Assembly: GCF_001262015.1 (NCBI RefSeq)
Contig: NZ_CP012074.1
Coordinates: forward strand, 1,744,501-1,808,500
Source of the DNA: Prevotella fusca JCM 17724
GTDB taxonomy: Bacteria > Bacteroidota > Bacteroidia > Bacteroidales > Bacteroidaceae
Length of the DNA stretch: 64,000 nucleotides
Direction: 5' to 3'
Shown here in pieces: positions 35,473-45,121 of this stretch. The notes beneath the pieces are model-generated. The model worked only from the letters and a program-made list of their open reading frames with translations, did not search any database and was not told where the DNA came from. A program made the position numbers and the translations under genes. Position 1 is the first letter of the stretch, and each line of letters opens with the position of its first letter.

Positions 35473-36237
35473 ATGAAACCTATATCGTCAGTTATTATCT
35501 TTTTGTTACTCGTCTGCTCGGCAGTATGGGCAAGTCTTGACAGTTATTACTGTGCAGAAACAGCTATTGTTCAGGATATGAACCAGGCTTTGTCGAAGAC
35601 GCTCGCACAGAAGCGTGAGGCGTGGATAACGCCCGATACGATACAAAGTTATCGGCAGCATTTGCAGATAGCCGACCTTAAAAACTGTTCGTTCGTGTCT
35701 TATGCCTTGGGTGAAGACAGTCATTCGCTGTGCAGCAGGCAGATGAAGTGGGCGTCAGGTAGTCACTTGCTTACATTCCAGAGTTATGCTGACTGTTCCT
35801 TTGCTACGGTATGGGGATTGTCAGACCAGCGTCTGCCGCTTGCTTTCCTGTTGTTGGCAATGGTTTGGATGGCAGTATCTGTCGTTTATATCCGTCGTCA
35901 CCGTGCGGGTCGTTTCGTTTTAGGCAGGATGGTATATGCCACTTCTGACCATAGTTTCCGTGACTGGCATGGGGAAAAGATTGCCTTTACACCGATGCAA
36001 CAGCAGCTGATGGAGCTATTTGTCAATGCAACTGATCATAAGCTGTCGAAGGCTGTTATCTGCGAAACACTTTGGCCTAAGAAACCCGATGCAAGCGAAA
36101 CACTCTACACACTTATCCGTCGTCTGAAGCCCATTGTTAGTGAACGTTGCGGATTGAAGATTGTGGCTGATAGGGGTGATGGGTATCGACTTACTTCTGA
36201 TTCGTCATCAAAGAAGATATTGGATAGCCTTTCTTAA
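35473..36237 (+). CDS. Membrane-anchored OmpR/PhoB-type winged-helix regulator
   Basis: 254 residues. A first hydrophobic helix (about 4-20) and a second (LAFLLLAMVWMAVSVVYI, about 124-142) bracket a periplasmic segment of some 100 residues with four Cys. A basic stop (RRHRAGR) leads to a cytoplasmic C-terminal winged helix (about 165-250): FTPMQQQLMELFVN, AVICETLWPKKPDASETLYTLIRRLKPIV, and the wing DRGDGYRL. There is no receiver or kinase domain, so this is a one-component membrane regulator with the order sensor then DNA-binding domain, reversed compared with ToxR/CadC. The next gene encodes an outer-membrane barrel with phoB-box-like direct repeats before its promoter: a probable target. 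Confidence 0.85.
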   Translation: MKPISSVIIFLLLVCSAVWASLDSYYCAETAIVQDMNQALSKTLAQKREAWITPDTIQSYRQHLQIADLKNCSFVSYALGEDSHSLCSRQMKWASGSHLLTFQSYADCSFATVWGLSDQRLPLAFLLLAMVWMAVSVVYIRRHRAGRFVLGRMVYATSDHSFRDWHGEKIAFTPMQQQLMELFVNATDHKLSKAVICETLWPKKPDASETLYTLIRRLKPIVSERCGLKIVADRGDGYRLTSDSSSKKILDSLS

Positions 36238-36360
36238 AGGAGAAGAATGTACCTTTGAAATATAAATCCTAACCTTTCTCTATAGAAATATTATGCCTGA
36301 CAAGGGGTTGGCAGGTTGGTATTGTCGTGCTTTTTCTTGACTATCAAACTTCAATTTGCT

Positions 36361-36382
36361 ATTGTCAGTTAATTGTCAGTGA
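36361..36382 (+). promoter_or_regulatory. Direct-repeat operator upstream of the outer-membrane barrel gene
   Basis: ATTGTCAGTTA and ATTGTCAGTGA lie end to end with an 11-bp period, ending six bases before the -33 TTTG. Tandem half-sites at 11 bp are how OmpR/PhoB winged helices bind. A weaker ATTGTCG occurs at 36321. Confidence 0.6.
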
Positions 36383-36387
36383 CTATT

Positions 36388-36419
36388 TTTGCCTTGAAAG
36401 TGACTGAATTCTATCTTTG
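36388..36419 (+). promoter_or_regulatory. Promoter of the outer-membrane barrel gene
   Basis: TTTG at 36388-36391 and TATCTTTG at 36412-36419, 20 bases apart. Confidence 0.75.
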
Positions 36420-36437
36420 CATCAAAAAACAAAGACT

Positions 36438-38501
36438 ATGAGAAAAGGTTTATGGTTGCTGCTGTTATGCTTTCTTGCGCTGCCAGTTGGTGCACAGAAT
36501 GAGAAAGAGGGCGATAAGACAGCAAAGAGTGTAGAGATGAAGGAGGTGACAGTTGAGGCTGCACGAGTGACGAAAAAGATTGATGGTCTGCTGATTATAC
36601 CGTCTGATGCACAGCGGGATGCGGCAACGGACGGTTATAGTCTGCTTGGAAAGCTGTCTCTTCCACGTGTCAGGGTAGACGAGGTGATGCGTACCGTTGT
36701 GCCTTTAACGAACAATGGAACTGTTCAACTAAGGCTCAATGGAACCTTGGCAAGTAAGGAAGACCTACTTTCACTGGACCCCAAACTTGTAAAAAACATC
36801 GATTTCATCGATAATCCGGGTGTTAGATATGGTGACGGAATAGGCTATGTCATTGATATTCGGACGAAGCGTAACACCACAGGCTACGTGCTCGGAGCAG
36901 ATTTGTCGAACTCTGTTACGACAGTGAATGGCGGTAATACGCTCTATGCAAAGTACAATCATAAGAAATCGGAACTGGCTTTAACCTTTACTTCCCTTTA
37001 TAAAGACCAGCATGGTTTTCGGTCTTCAGAAACGGCTGACTATACTTTGAACAACGGTAGTCATTATCTTGTTTCACGCAATCAGACCGATGGAAGGAGT
37101 CGTCGTTTTGGTAATCAGTTTGAGGTAAAGTATAGTCTTGCCGACTCGGCTACGTATGTTTTCCAAGCGAATCTGTCAGTGGGAGGAGGCAATACGCCAG
37201 GTAATTATGCTGATTTTGTGTATCGGGACGGAACGGTAGAGCAGACTTTTCGGACAATCAATGTGTCAAGTGATTTCTCTCCGACTCTTGATCTTTATTT
37301 CTTTCATCAGCTTGGTAAGCATCAGAGTATTACGGCCAACGTGGTCGGTTCGGGTATTTATACGGACAAGCGGGGATATAATGGAGAAGGAAGAACCTAT
37401 GCCTATGATGTTGATGGGCGTACTTGGTCGCTGGAGAGTGAGGCTGTTTATGAGAATAAACTCAAACCTTTTACCCTTTCTGCAGGTTTGGAGCACTCAA
37501 TGTCGTTCACCAATAATGAATATACAGGTGATGTAACCGCTCTCAATAAAGTGCGAAGAGGAGAATTATATTTTTTCTCAGAGGTAAAAGGGCGATGGAA
37601 GCATTTAGGCTATTCAGCTGGCGTTGGTATGGCAAACAAAACCTATTCACAGGAAGATTACAACTTTGATTATTGGACTTTCCGTCCAAAACTCACGTTG
37701 AGTTACGAGATTTTGGCAGGATTAAATGCACGTTACACCTTTGAGACCTATCGTCGTGTTTCTTCATACGCTATGGTGAGCAATGCAAGAATCAGAAATA
37801 ACAGTCGTGAATGGACGATTGGAAACCCGGATTTGCGCCCTTCAAAGGTCATCAAGAACATTATAGATATAAGTTATAATGGTAAGCGTGTGAGCAGTGG
37901 TATGAATATGGAGTACCGACGTAATATTGGGACGAATATGAGTGTGTATGAACGTACGGCAACAGATGAATTTCTTTATTCACAACAGAACATTGGTAAT
38001 GTTATGATGTTCGTTGCTCAGAACTATGTCAAGTATGATGTTGTACCGAAGCATCTGTCTGTAATGCTTTTCGGAGGTATCAATCGTTTCTTTAATATCA
38101 GCAGTCTGTACCGTCATCATCTTACAAGTTACAACTATGGTGGTAACATTCAGGCTTATCTTGGACGCTGGACACTCACGGGATATGCCGATAATGGTTG
38201 GAAATTTGTTGAAGGAGAGCATGAGGGAAGGAATGGTCCAGCGGTCTATTTAGGAGCCAGTTACAGATGGAAGAAGTGTAATGTATCTCTCTTTTTACAG
38301 CATCCTTTCCAGCAGCATCCCGCTATACAGCGTGGTAAGGTGCTGAATGAGAACCTCCACAAAGACTATGTTTATCGCAGCAGAGACTTGGGAAATATGA
38401 TAACTCTCAGGTTCAGTTGGAAGTTGTCAAGGGGTAAAAGCTATAAGGAAATTGATAAGAAAGTGCAGCATGAAAGGAATAAACAGACGGGGATCATGTA
38501 G
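36438..38501 (+). CDS. TonB-receptor-like outer-membrane beta-barrel protein
   Basis: 687 residues from 36438, where a signal peptide (MRKGLWLLLLCFLALPVGAQ) begins. KSVEMKEVTVEAARVTKKIDG starts a plug-like domain (to about 170; LRLNGTLASKEDLLSLDP, VKNIDFIDNPGVRYGDGIGYVIDI). The remaining 500 residues show alternating amphipathic strands with many aromatic ends, a 20-22 strand barrel. The usual carboxypeptidase-like N-terminal domain is missing and there is no SusD partner, so this is not a polysaccharide SusC. Ligand unknown; it is paired with the membrane regulator just upstream, which probably controls it. Confidence 0.87.
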   Translation: MRKGLWLLLLCFLALPVGAQNEKEGDKTAKSVEMKEVTVEAARVTKKIDGLLIIPSDAQRDAATDGYSLLGKLSLPRVRVDEVMRTVVPLTNNGTVQLRLNGTLASKEDLLSLDPKLVKNIDFIDNPGVRYGDGIGYVIDIRTKRNTTGYVLGADLSNSVTTVNGGNTLYAKYNHKKSELALTFTSLYKDQHGFRSSETADYTLNNGSHYLVSRNQTDGRSRRFGNQFEVKYSLADSATYVFQANLSVGGGNTPGNYADFVYRDGTVEQTFRTINVSSDFSPTLDLYFFHQLGKHQSITANVVGSGIYTDKRGYNGEGRTYAYDVDGRTWSLESEAVYENKLKPFTLSAGLEHSMSFTNNEYTGDVTALNKVRRGELYFFSEVKGRWKHLGYSAGVGMANKTYSQEDYNFDYWTFRPKLTLSYEILAGLNARYTFETYRRVSSYAMVSNARIRNNSREWTIGNPDLRPSKVIKNIIDISYNGKRVSSGMNMEYRRNIGTNMSVYERTATDEFLYSQQNIGNVMMFVAQNYVKYDVVPKHLSVMLFGGINRFFNISSLYRHHLTSYNYGGNIQAYLGRWTLTGYADNGWKFVEGEHEGRNGPAVYLGASYRWKKCNVSLFLQHPFQQHPAIQRGKVLNENLHKDYVYRSRDLGNMITLRFSWKLSRGKSYKEIDKKVQHERNKQTGIM

Positions 38502-38606
38502 TGAAGACCTGCCGGAGAGTTATGGCTGGTAAAATCTGCTTCATATATTCCGTGCGTCCCTGCACCCTTTTTTTCTTCTTCAGTAATATCAACAGTAGGG
38601 AAAAAC

Positions 38607-38662
38607 GCCCTCTTATGCCATTGGAAGTGTCATCCAAATGGATAGAAGAGGGCATTTTTTCC
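38607..38662 (+). terminator. Terminator of the outer-membrane barrel gene
   Basis: GCCCTCTT and AAGAGGGC, with inner CCATT/AATGG pairing, then ATTTTTTCC. Confidence 0.8.
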
Positions 38663-38707
38663 TTTTTTTCATTAATATTTCATCAGCGTCAAGATGTGGA
38701 TGTTTCC

Positions 38708-38796
38708 AAATTCTTTTCATGAAGAAAAATATTTCTTTTCATGAAAATAAATATTTCTTTTCGTGAAGAAAATTATTTTTTCTCATGAAGATAAAC
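38708..38796. repeat. 22-bp-period palindromic array, family 1, copy D
   Basis: Units CATG, CATG, CGTG, CATG begin at 38718, 38740, 38762 and 38784. Between the first two the AAAT|ATTT dyad centre lies exactly 11 bp from each CATG centre. Convergent gene ends. Confidence 0.93.
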
Positions 38797-38884
38797 TGTT
38801 TCAGGCTGCCTGACATTGAAACAACTATTGTCAGTGTAAGGGTTTTTACCGCTTTGTCAGAGGCAATTTGACACCTGTTATAAT

Positions 38885-38916
38885 AGAAAAAGGCAAGCCG
38901 ATGGCTTGCCTTTTAT
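38885..38916 (-). terminator. HU gene terminator
   Basis: AAAAAGGCAAGCC and GGCTTGCCTTTT around GAT; works on the minus strand and probably both. Confidence 0.85.
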
Positions 38917-38937
38917 TTCATGTAATTTATTTACATA

Positions 38938-39213
38938 TTACTTGTTTACAGCATCTGCTAACTCAGCACCAGCCTTGAACTTAGCTACCTTCTTGGCAGC
39001 GATGTGGATCTTCTCCTTTGTTGCAGGGTTGATTCCCTCATGAGCAGGGCGCTCATTGATTGAGAATGTACCGAAGCCTACGAGTTGTACCTTATCACCA
39101 GCAACGAGTGCTTCCTTGATAGCCTCTGTTGTTGCATCCAATGCCTTCTTTGCGACAGCCTTGCTCACTTCAGCATTAGCTGCAATTTTCTCAATTAACT
39201 CTGTCTTGTTCAT
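38938..39213 (-). CDS. hup: Histone-like DNA-binding protein HU
   Basis: 91 residues. MNKTELIEKIA opens the helical dimer part, VGFGTFSINERPAHEGINPATKEKI is the DNA-bending arm with the invariant Pro, and FKAGAELADAVNK ends it. It binds and bends DNA without strong sequence preference and compacts the nucleoid. A strong own promoter and terminator make it monocistronic. Palindromic array D lies 140 bases past its end. Confidence 0.97.
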   Translation of the reverse strand: MNKTELIEKIAANAEVSKAVAKKALDATTEAIKEALVAGDKVQLVGFGTFSINERPAHEGINPATKEKIHIAAKKVAKFKAGAELADAVNK

Positions 39214-39264
39214 AATTTTGATTTATTTATTGATTAATTTTATGAATGATATACAAGATTATGC

Positions 39265-39297
39265 TGCAAATATAGTCGTTTACTTTTATAAAACAAA
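39265..39297 (-). promoter_or_regulatory. HU gene promoter
   Basis: Minus strand TATATTTGCA (39274-39265) and TTTG (39297-39294), 19 bases apart. Confidence 0.78.
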
Positions 39298-39379
39298 TAA
39301 AATCAAGGGAAAAGTGTAGAAATTTATAAAAAAAAGCCTTTATCTTCCTCGTTTCCTGCTTGATAACAGGAGAATTTCG

Positions 39380-39387
39380 TAATTTTG
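39380..39387 (+). promoter_or_regulatory. -7 box of the rhomboid gene
   Basis: TAATTTTG followed by CA, with TTG at 39360-39362. Confidence 0.5.
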
Positions 39388-39430
39388 CAGTGATTAAATG
39401 ATACATTGTAAAGAATAAGAAAATTAATAA

Positions 39431-40387
39431 ATGCGAAATATACCTGTAGTAACAAAGAATCTTCTTATCATCAATATTCTGGTGTTCATAGCTACATACG
39501 CTTTAAGAGGATTGAACATAGACTTGAATGACATTCTTGGCTTACATTTCTTTTTAGCTTCAGACTTCCGCATCTGGCAGTTTGTTACCTATATGTTCAT
39601 GCACGGCGGTTTCACGCATATTCTGATGAATATGTTTATGCTGTGGATGTTCGGTATGGTCGTGGAGAATGTATGGGGGCCGAAGAAGTTTCTTTTTTAT
39701 TACATGGTCTGCGGTATCGGAGCTGGATTCTGTCAGGAGCTGGCGCAGTACGGAAGTTATGTTGTTGAGGGACTGGCACAATATGAGTCGGTAAATACGG
39801 GTGTGAACATTATTCCAATGGAAACTTATCTGAACATGATGAACACTGTAGGTGCCTCGGGTGCTATCTATGGTGTGCTGCTTGCATTCGGAATGCTTTT
39901 CCCGGAGGAGCGTATGTTCATCATCCCCATCCCTGTTCCGATCAAGGCAAAGTGGATTGTCATTGGCTCTGTGGCGATTGAATTGTTCTCGGCTGTGAGC
40001 ACAAGCAATGACGGAGTGGCGCATCTGGCACACTTGGGTGGTATGCTTTTCGGCTTCCTCCTCATCCGTTACTGGAAGAAACATCCATATTCAGGCTATG
40101 GCGACTTCGGTATGAACAAGGGACAACAGTTCTTTGACCGTATGAAGAATACGTGGGAACAGCGTTCGGGGAATAGGTCTGGAGGCTTTACAGGGAACAA
40201 CAGCAGTTCATGGTCGGGCTCTTCGCAGGGTAATACACCTGACAGCAACAGCGATTGGGATTACAATGTCCGCAAGAAACAGCAGCAGGAAGAGGTGGAC
40301 CGCATACTTGATAAGATTCGCAGGAGCGGTTATGACAGCCTTTCAAAGGAGGAAAAGCAGAAGCTGTTTGACAGCAGTAAGAATTGA
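39431..40387 (+). CDS. Rhomboid-family intramembrane serine protease
   Basis: 318 residues with six or seven transmembrane helices. The catalytic dyad is Ser143 in GASGAIYG and His201 in HLAHLGG; FMHGGFTHILMNMFMLW is the conserved loop 1/helix 2 block. Rhomboids cut transmembrane segments of other proteins. A soluble tail of some 95 residues (NRSGGFTGNNSSSWSGSS, then YNVRKKQQQEEVDRILDKIRRSGYDSLSKEE) ends in a small helical motif that, as I recall, recurs in Bacteroidetes rhomboids. The membrane phosphatase-like gene follows after 227 bases of short TTGAC-type repeats. Confidence 0.93.
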   Translation: MRNIPVVTKNLLIINILVFIATYALRGLNIDLNDILGLHFFLASDFRIWQFVTYMFMHGGFTHILMNMFMLWMFGMVVENVWGPKKFLFYYMVCGIGAGFCQELAQYGSYVVEGLAQYESVNTGVNIIPMETYLNMMNTVGASGAIYGVLLAFGMLFPEERMFIIPIPVPIKAKWIVIGSVAIELFSAVSTSNDGVAHLAHLGGMLFGFLLIRYWKKHPYSGYGDFGMNKGQQFFDRMKNTWEQRSGNRSGGFTGNNSSSWSGSSQGNTPDSNSDWDYNVRKKQQQEEVDRILDKIRRSGYDSLSKEEKQKLFDSSKN

Positions 40388-40614
40388 CGGATTGTATGTT
40401 GATAGATTGACAGATCGTTTGTCTACGAGCTGGGATTGACTGCTTGATAATTTGTCGCTCAATGAGTTGGCTGTCTGACTGTCAGCACTTTGACGGATTG
40501 GAGGCTTACCTGTTTGTGTGACTATTGGGCTGTACAGCCTTCTGATAACTATTTTTATTAGCTGCAAAGAAAACATATTATAGCCACTGTGCAGCCTGAG
40601 AGGCTGGAAATGAA

Positions 40615-41715
40615 ATGATTAAGATATTCAAGAAACTTACACGCAGAGTTTTAATGACAGTCAACATCATCGTGATTCTGACGATGTTTCTTGTCGGCAA
40701 TGTCGACAGGCTCAATCCTGTTGACCATCCGCTGCTGGCAAATCTGGGCTTGGGATTTCCTATACTCCTCGTGCTCAATCTGATATTTCTTGTGTTGTGG
40801 GCTTTCGTCCGACTGCGTACCATCTGGCTGCCGCTGTTGGGCTTTCTTCTCAGTTATGGTTCTATCCGCACCTATTCGCCCGTCAATCTGCCCAAGGATA
40901 AGCCGCATGGGTCAATTAAGGTGCTGTCTTATAATGTCTTTTTATTCTCAACATGGAGTGAGCCCGATGGTGAAAAGAACTCGATAGTCGATTATATTGT
41001 CAAGAGCAAGGCGGATATTGTCTGCCTGCAGGAGGCACAGGCGAGTGTGGAAGGAACGGATCATATCTACCCGACACTGAAGCAACATTACCCTTACTTC
41101 AAGCTGATGGTAAAGAAGAGTCCTGGTGCTGACAATATGGTGTTGCTCAGTAAGTACCCTGTTCTCTGGCAAGACACGATACCATACGGCTCAAGCACTA
41201 ATCAGAGCGTGGCTTATATGATTGATATCAAGGGGACTAAGACTCTCGTTGTCAATAACCATTTTGAGAGTAATGGGCTGAGTTCTGACGACAAGGAAGG
41301 GTTCAAGACGCTCGTGAAGGGTAATATGGGGACGGGTGAGGCAAAGCTCCAGTCGTTCCATTTGCTGAGCAAGCTGGGCGAAGTCTCCGCAAGACGTGCA
41401 CCGCAGGCAGAGATGGTGGCGCGTTATGTCAGGAAGTATCTTGACAAGAAAGTGCCTGTTATCCTTTGTGGTGACTTCAACGACAATCCGTTGAGTTATA
41501 CCCATCGGACAATAGCAAAGGAGCTGACAGATTGCTTCGTAGCAAGTGGAAACGGTCCCGGGACAAGCTATCACAAGAGCGGAATGTACTTCCGTATCGA
41601 CCATGTGTTCTGTTCTGATGACTTTGAACCTTATGGAGCAAAGGTGGATAACAGCGTGACCACTTCCGACCATTATCCCATCTATTGTTGGCTCAAATAC
41701 CGTCCCAAACCTTAA
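40615..41715 (+). CDS. Membrane-anchored endonuclease/exonuclease/phosphatase-family protein
   Basis: 366 residues. Three N-terminal hydrophobic helices (about 12-95) precede an EEP fold: VLSYNVFLFS, VCLQEAQ (metal Glu), GDFNDNPLSYTHR, RIDHVFCSDDF and SDHYPIYCWL (catalytic His). Such proteins cleave phosphodiesters in nucleic acids or inositol/sphingo-lipids. The membrane anchor places the domain on the outer side of the inner membrane, which fits a lipid or extracellular nucleic-acid substrate. It follows the rhomboid gene on the same strand. Confidence 0.88.
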   Translation: MIKIFKKLTRRVLMTVNIIVILTMFLVGNVDRLNPVDHPLLANLGLGFPILLVLNLIFLVLWAFVRLRTIWLPLLGFLLSYGSIRTYSPVNLPKDKPHGSIKVLSYNVFLFSTWSEPDGEKNSIVDYIVKSKADIVCLQEAQASVEGTDHIYPTLKQHYPYFKLMVKKSPGADNMVLLSKYPVLWQDTIPYGSSTNQSVAYMIDIKGTKTLVVNNHFESNGLSSDDKEGFKTLVKGNMGTGEAKLQSFHLLSKLGEVSARRAPQAEMVARYVRKYLDKKVPVILCGDFNDNPLSYTHRTIAKELTDCFVASGNGPGTSYHKSGMYFRIDHVFCSDDFEPYGAKVDNSVTTSDHYPIYCWLKYRPKP

Positions 41716-41764
41716 AAAACACACATTTATAAGGTATAAATTTCCCAAAGTGTGAAAATTTGCT

Positions 41765-41772
41765 TATCTTTG
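41765..41772 (+). promoter_or_regulatory. secDF -7 box
   Basis: TATCTTTG followed by CA, with a weak TTTC at 41741-41744. Confidence 0.6.
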
Positions 41773-41820
41773 CACGTCTATCAAGTGTAGCGAAACAATA
41801 ATTAAAAACAATCAAATAAA

Positions 41821-44800
41821 ATGCAAAACAAAGGATTAGTAATTTGCGTAGCTGTTCTCTTGACGCTCGCAAGTGTCTTCTACCTGTCATTTTCAGTAGC
41901 AACAAGCTACTATGATGGTCAGGCAGCAAAGATCAAGGACCCTATTGCGCAGCAGGATTATAAGGATTCTGTCAAGTATCTGGGTATCTACTCTTACCAG
42001 AAATGCCTTGAAACACAGATCGGACTTGGTCTTGACTTGAAGGGCGGTATGAACGTTGTACTTGAAATTTCAGTGCCTGACGTTGTTGACGTATTGGCTG
42101 ACCACAAGCAGGATGCTGCTTATCTGAAGGCTATGGCAGAGGCTAAGCAGGAAGAAATGACCAGTCAGAAAGACTTTATCACGCTCTTCGTTGATGCTTA
42201 CCACAAGGTTGCTCCGGCTCATAAGCTCGCTGAAATCTTCGCTACACAGCAGCTCAAGGGCAAGGTCAGCACACAGAGTACCGATGACGAGGTTGAGAAA
42301 GCACTCCGTGAAGAGGTTGCTGCAGCCATCGATAACTCTTACAATGTCGTAACAAACCGTATCGACCAGTATGGTGTCGTTCAGCCTAACATCCAGAAGT
42401 TGGAAGGTCAGGAAGGGCGTTTGATGGTTGAGATGCCTGGTATCCGTGAGCCGGAACGTATGCGTAAGCTCCTTCAAGGTTCTGCTAACCTTGAGTTCTG
42501 GGAGACTTATAACAATCAGGAAGTTGCTCCTTACCTCGTACAGCTTGACCAGCGTCTGGCTAATGGTGGTGAGACAAAGGTTGATACTATAGCTGCTGAT
42601 TCTACCAAGAAGGCACAGGTTAAGCCTGCTGCAGCTCCAAAGTTTGCACTGAATGCAAACAAGACGGGTGCCGGTGAGGATGTGAAGATGGAGGCATTGA
42701 AGAAGATGCATCCGCTGTTGTCACTGTTGCAGACCTTCCCTGGTGATGCGCTCAGCCTCGTTGGATACGCAAGTGTACGTGATACTGCTGCTATCAACAA
42801 GATGCTCCACAGTCCTGTTGCCAAGCAGATTCTGCCAAGCGACTTGAAACTTCTTTGGAGTGCCAAGCCTGCAGATGGATTGAATAAGAAGAATGTCTAT
42901 GAGCTTCATGCACTGAAGGTGACAAGCGCAGACGGTCGTGCTCCTATGGAAGGTGACGTTGTTACTGATGCTGAGGACAAGTTCGACCAGTTCGGCCGTC
43001 CGGAAGTCAGCATGACAATGAACTCTGAAGGTGCCCGTCAATGGGCTGCTCTGACAAAGGCTAACATCGGTAAGGCAATCGCAATCGTATTGGATGGCGT
43101 TGTTTATTCAGCTCCACGTGTAAACGGTGAGATTGATGGTGGACAGTCATCTATCAGCGGTAACTTCTCGGTTGAGGATACCAAGGACCTTGCAAACACG
43201 TTGAAGTCCGGTCGTATGCCAGCTCCTGCAAAGATTGTACAGGAAGAAGTCGTAGGTCCTACACTTGGTGCACAGTCTATTGAGCAGGGTCTTGTATCTT
43301 TCGCTATTGCTTTCGTACTGCTGATGCTTTACATGGTTGTCATGTACAACATCATCCCCGGTATGATGGCTAACCTGGCTCTGATTGTCAATATCTTCTT
43401 TACCTTGGGTGTCCTGGCATCCTTCCAGTCGGCTTTGACCATGCCTGGTATCGCTGGTCTTGTGTTGTCTCTGGGTACAGCCGTGGATGCCAACGTGCTC
43501 ATCTATGAACGTATCAAAGAGGAATTGCGAATGGGTAAGGGTATGAGACAGGCTTTGAAAGAGGGTTATGGAAATGCCTTCTCAGCCATCTTCGACTCTA
43601 ACTTGACATCACTCATCACTGGTGTTATCCTTCTTGTGACAGGTACTGGTCCTATCCGTGGTTTCGCAACAACGTGGATCATCGGTATCATGATTTCATT
43701 CTTCACAGCTGTATTCCTCACACGCCTCGTATTCGAGAACCGTGTCAGCAAGGACAAGTGGTTGGGTCAGACATTCTCTACAAGTTTCTCAAAGAACTTC
43801 ATGCAGGATAAGAGCTTCCATTTCCTCAGTATGTACAAGAAGAGCTTTACCGTATGGGGTGTCGTAGTAATGATATGTATCGTCAGCTTTGCTGTACGTG
43901 GTTTGAGCCGTAGTATCGACTTCACTGGTGGTCGCAACTATGTTGTAACACTGAACAAGCCTACACAAGTTGAGGAGGTTCGCAAGGTGATGAACGGTGC
44001 TTTTGTCAATACTGTAGGTGAGAATGCCGGCAAGACTGCTACAACAACTGTAATTGCACTGGGTACTGACGGTAAGACTGTCCGTATCTCAACCAACTAT
44101 AACATTGACTCCAATAATCCTGCCGAGGACGACAAGGCAGAAACAATCCTTTACAACGCTTTGAAGAAGGGTGGTTTCGTCAACCAGGCAAGTGTTGAGA
44201 ACTTCAAGAACCCGGATATCCGTGAGGGTGGCTCAATCATCCAGAGTGCGAAGGTTGGTCCTTCAATCGCAAAGAACATTACTTATAATGCGTTCATGAG
44301 CGTTCTGCTGGCAATCTTCTTCATCTTCCTGTATATCCTCCTGCGTTTCCGCAACATTGGTTTCTCTGTTGGTTCTGTTGCAGGTCTTGTACTTGATACG
44401 ACAATCGTTATCGGTTGCTTCTCATTGTGCTATGGATGGATCGGCTTCTCACTTGAGATTGACCAGACCTTCATCGGTGCTATCCTTACGGTAATCGGTT
44501 ACGATATCAACGATACTGTGGTTGTTTACGACCGTATCCGTGAAAATCTCGGCAAGCACAAGCACAACCTTGCTAAGGCTGATATACAGAAGATTTTTAA
44601 TGATTCTATCAACCAGACCCTCTCACGTACCATCAATACGTCAGCATCTACGTTGATAGTGCTTGTGTCTATCTTCATCCTTGGTGGTGCCAGCATCCGT
44701 AGCTTTGCTTTCGCAATGATTATCGGTATTATTATCGGTACATTGAGTTCAATCTTCATCGCATCACCTGTTGCTTACCTCGTGTTGGGTAAGAAGATTG

Positions 44801-44844
44801 AGAAGCGTTCACATGAGCTGGCTGAGGCACCGGTTGAGGCTTAA
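41821..44844 (+). CDS. secDF: Protein translocase subunit SecDF (fused)
   Basis: 1007 residues, SecD and SecF joined in one chain as usual in Bacteroidetes. SecD part: first helix 4-26, GLGLDLKGGMNVVLEI, a large periplasmic head that here has an Ala/Lys-rich insert (about 255-300), then helices 2-6 with GTAVDANVLIYERIKEE. SecF part from about 665: FTGGRNYVV, then VIGYDINDTVVVYDRIREN and the last helices. It uses the proton gradient to pull exported proteins through SecYEG. It ends in a perfect 12-bp terminator hairpin. Confidence 0.97.
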   Translation: MQNKGLVICVAVLLTLASVFYLSFSVATSYYDGQAAKIKDPIAQQDYKDSVKYLGIYSYQKCLETQIGLGLDLKGGMNVVLEISVPDVVDVLADHKQDAAYLKAMAEAKQEEMTSQKDFITLFVDAYHKVAPAHKLAEIFATQQLKGKVSTQSTDDEVEKALREEVAAAIDNSYNVVTNRIDQYGVVQPNIQKLEGQEGRLMVEMPGIREPERMRKLLQGSANLEFWETYNNQEVAPYLVQLDQRLANGGETKVDTIAADSTKKAQVKPAAAPKFALNANKTGAGEDVKMEALKKMHPLLSLLQTFPGDALSLVGYASVRDTAAINKMLHSPVAKQILPSDLKLLWSAKPADGLNKKNVYELHALKVTSADGRAPMEGDVVTDAEDKFDQFGRPEVSMTMNSEGARQWAALTKANIGKAIAIVLDGVVYSAPRVNGEIDGGQSSISGNFSVEDTKDLANTLKSGRMPAPAKIVQEEVVGPTLGAQSIEQGLVSFAIAFVLLMLYMVVMYNIIPGMMANLALIVNIFFTLGVLASFQSALTMPGIAGLVLSLGTAVDANVLIYERIKEELRMGKGMRQALKEGYGNAFSAIFDSNLTSLITGVILLVTGTGPIRGFATTWIIGIMISFFTAVFLTRLVFENRVSKDKWLGQTFSTSFSKNFMQDKSFHFLSMYKKSFTVWGVVVMICIVSFAVRGLSRSIDFTGGRNYVVTLNKPTQVEEVRKVMNGAFVNTVGENAGKTATTTVIALGTDGKTVRISTNYNIDSNNPAEDDKAETILYNALKKGGFVNQASVENFKNPDIREGGSIIQSAKVGPSIAKNITYNAFMSVLLAIFFIFLYILLRFRNIGFSVGSVAGLVLDTTIVIGCFSLCYGWIGFSLEIDQTFIGAILTVIGYDINDTVVVYDRIRENLGKHKHNLAKADIQKIFNDSINQTLSRTINTSASTLIVLVSIFILGGASIRSFAFAMIIGIIIGTLSSIFIASPVAYLVLGKKIEKRSHELAEAPVEA

Positions 44845-44890
44845 TTCGTAGTTCGTCTGAACTAAGGTTTTATACCTTATTATATATAGG

Positions 44891-44929
44891 CAGCCCGTTA
44901 CCACTAATGGTAACGGGCTGTTTTTATTT
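44891..44929 (+). terminator. secDF terminator
   Basis: CAGCCCGTTACC and GGTAACGGGCTG, perfect 12-bp stem with loop ACTAAT, then TTTTTATTT. Confidence 0.92.
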
Positions 44930-45042
44930 CTAAGTGCTGTGGTTATCTTCGTACCTCCTTTGGAAAAGTAAGTCTCCTGATTGGATAAGTTTATTTTGTT
45001 TTTGGTAGTATGATCCTTTTCAGGCAACAGGTTGCTCTTCCT

Positions 45043-45121
45043 CTGGCAACATATATTGCAAGGTATTCAGTTCTCAACACCATTGGTGTTTACCAACACC
45101 ACCACGTGTGATGGGCTATAC
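45043..45121. repeat. 22-bp-period palindromic array, family 2, copy 2
   Basis: Anchors GGT at 45062 and GGTG at 45085 (23 bp apart), then CACC words at 45078 and 45100 (22 bp). It opens with GGCAACATATATTGCAAGG, matching copy 3 on the other strand, and is one unit shorter. Confidence 0.8.

Noticed and set aside
38501..38722. 73-codon frame overlapping the barrel gene stop
   Set aside because: It starts at GTG, runs through a strong terminator hairpin and into palindromic array D, and shows no domain.
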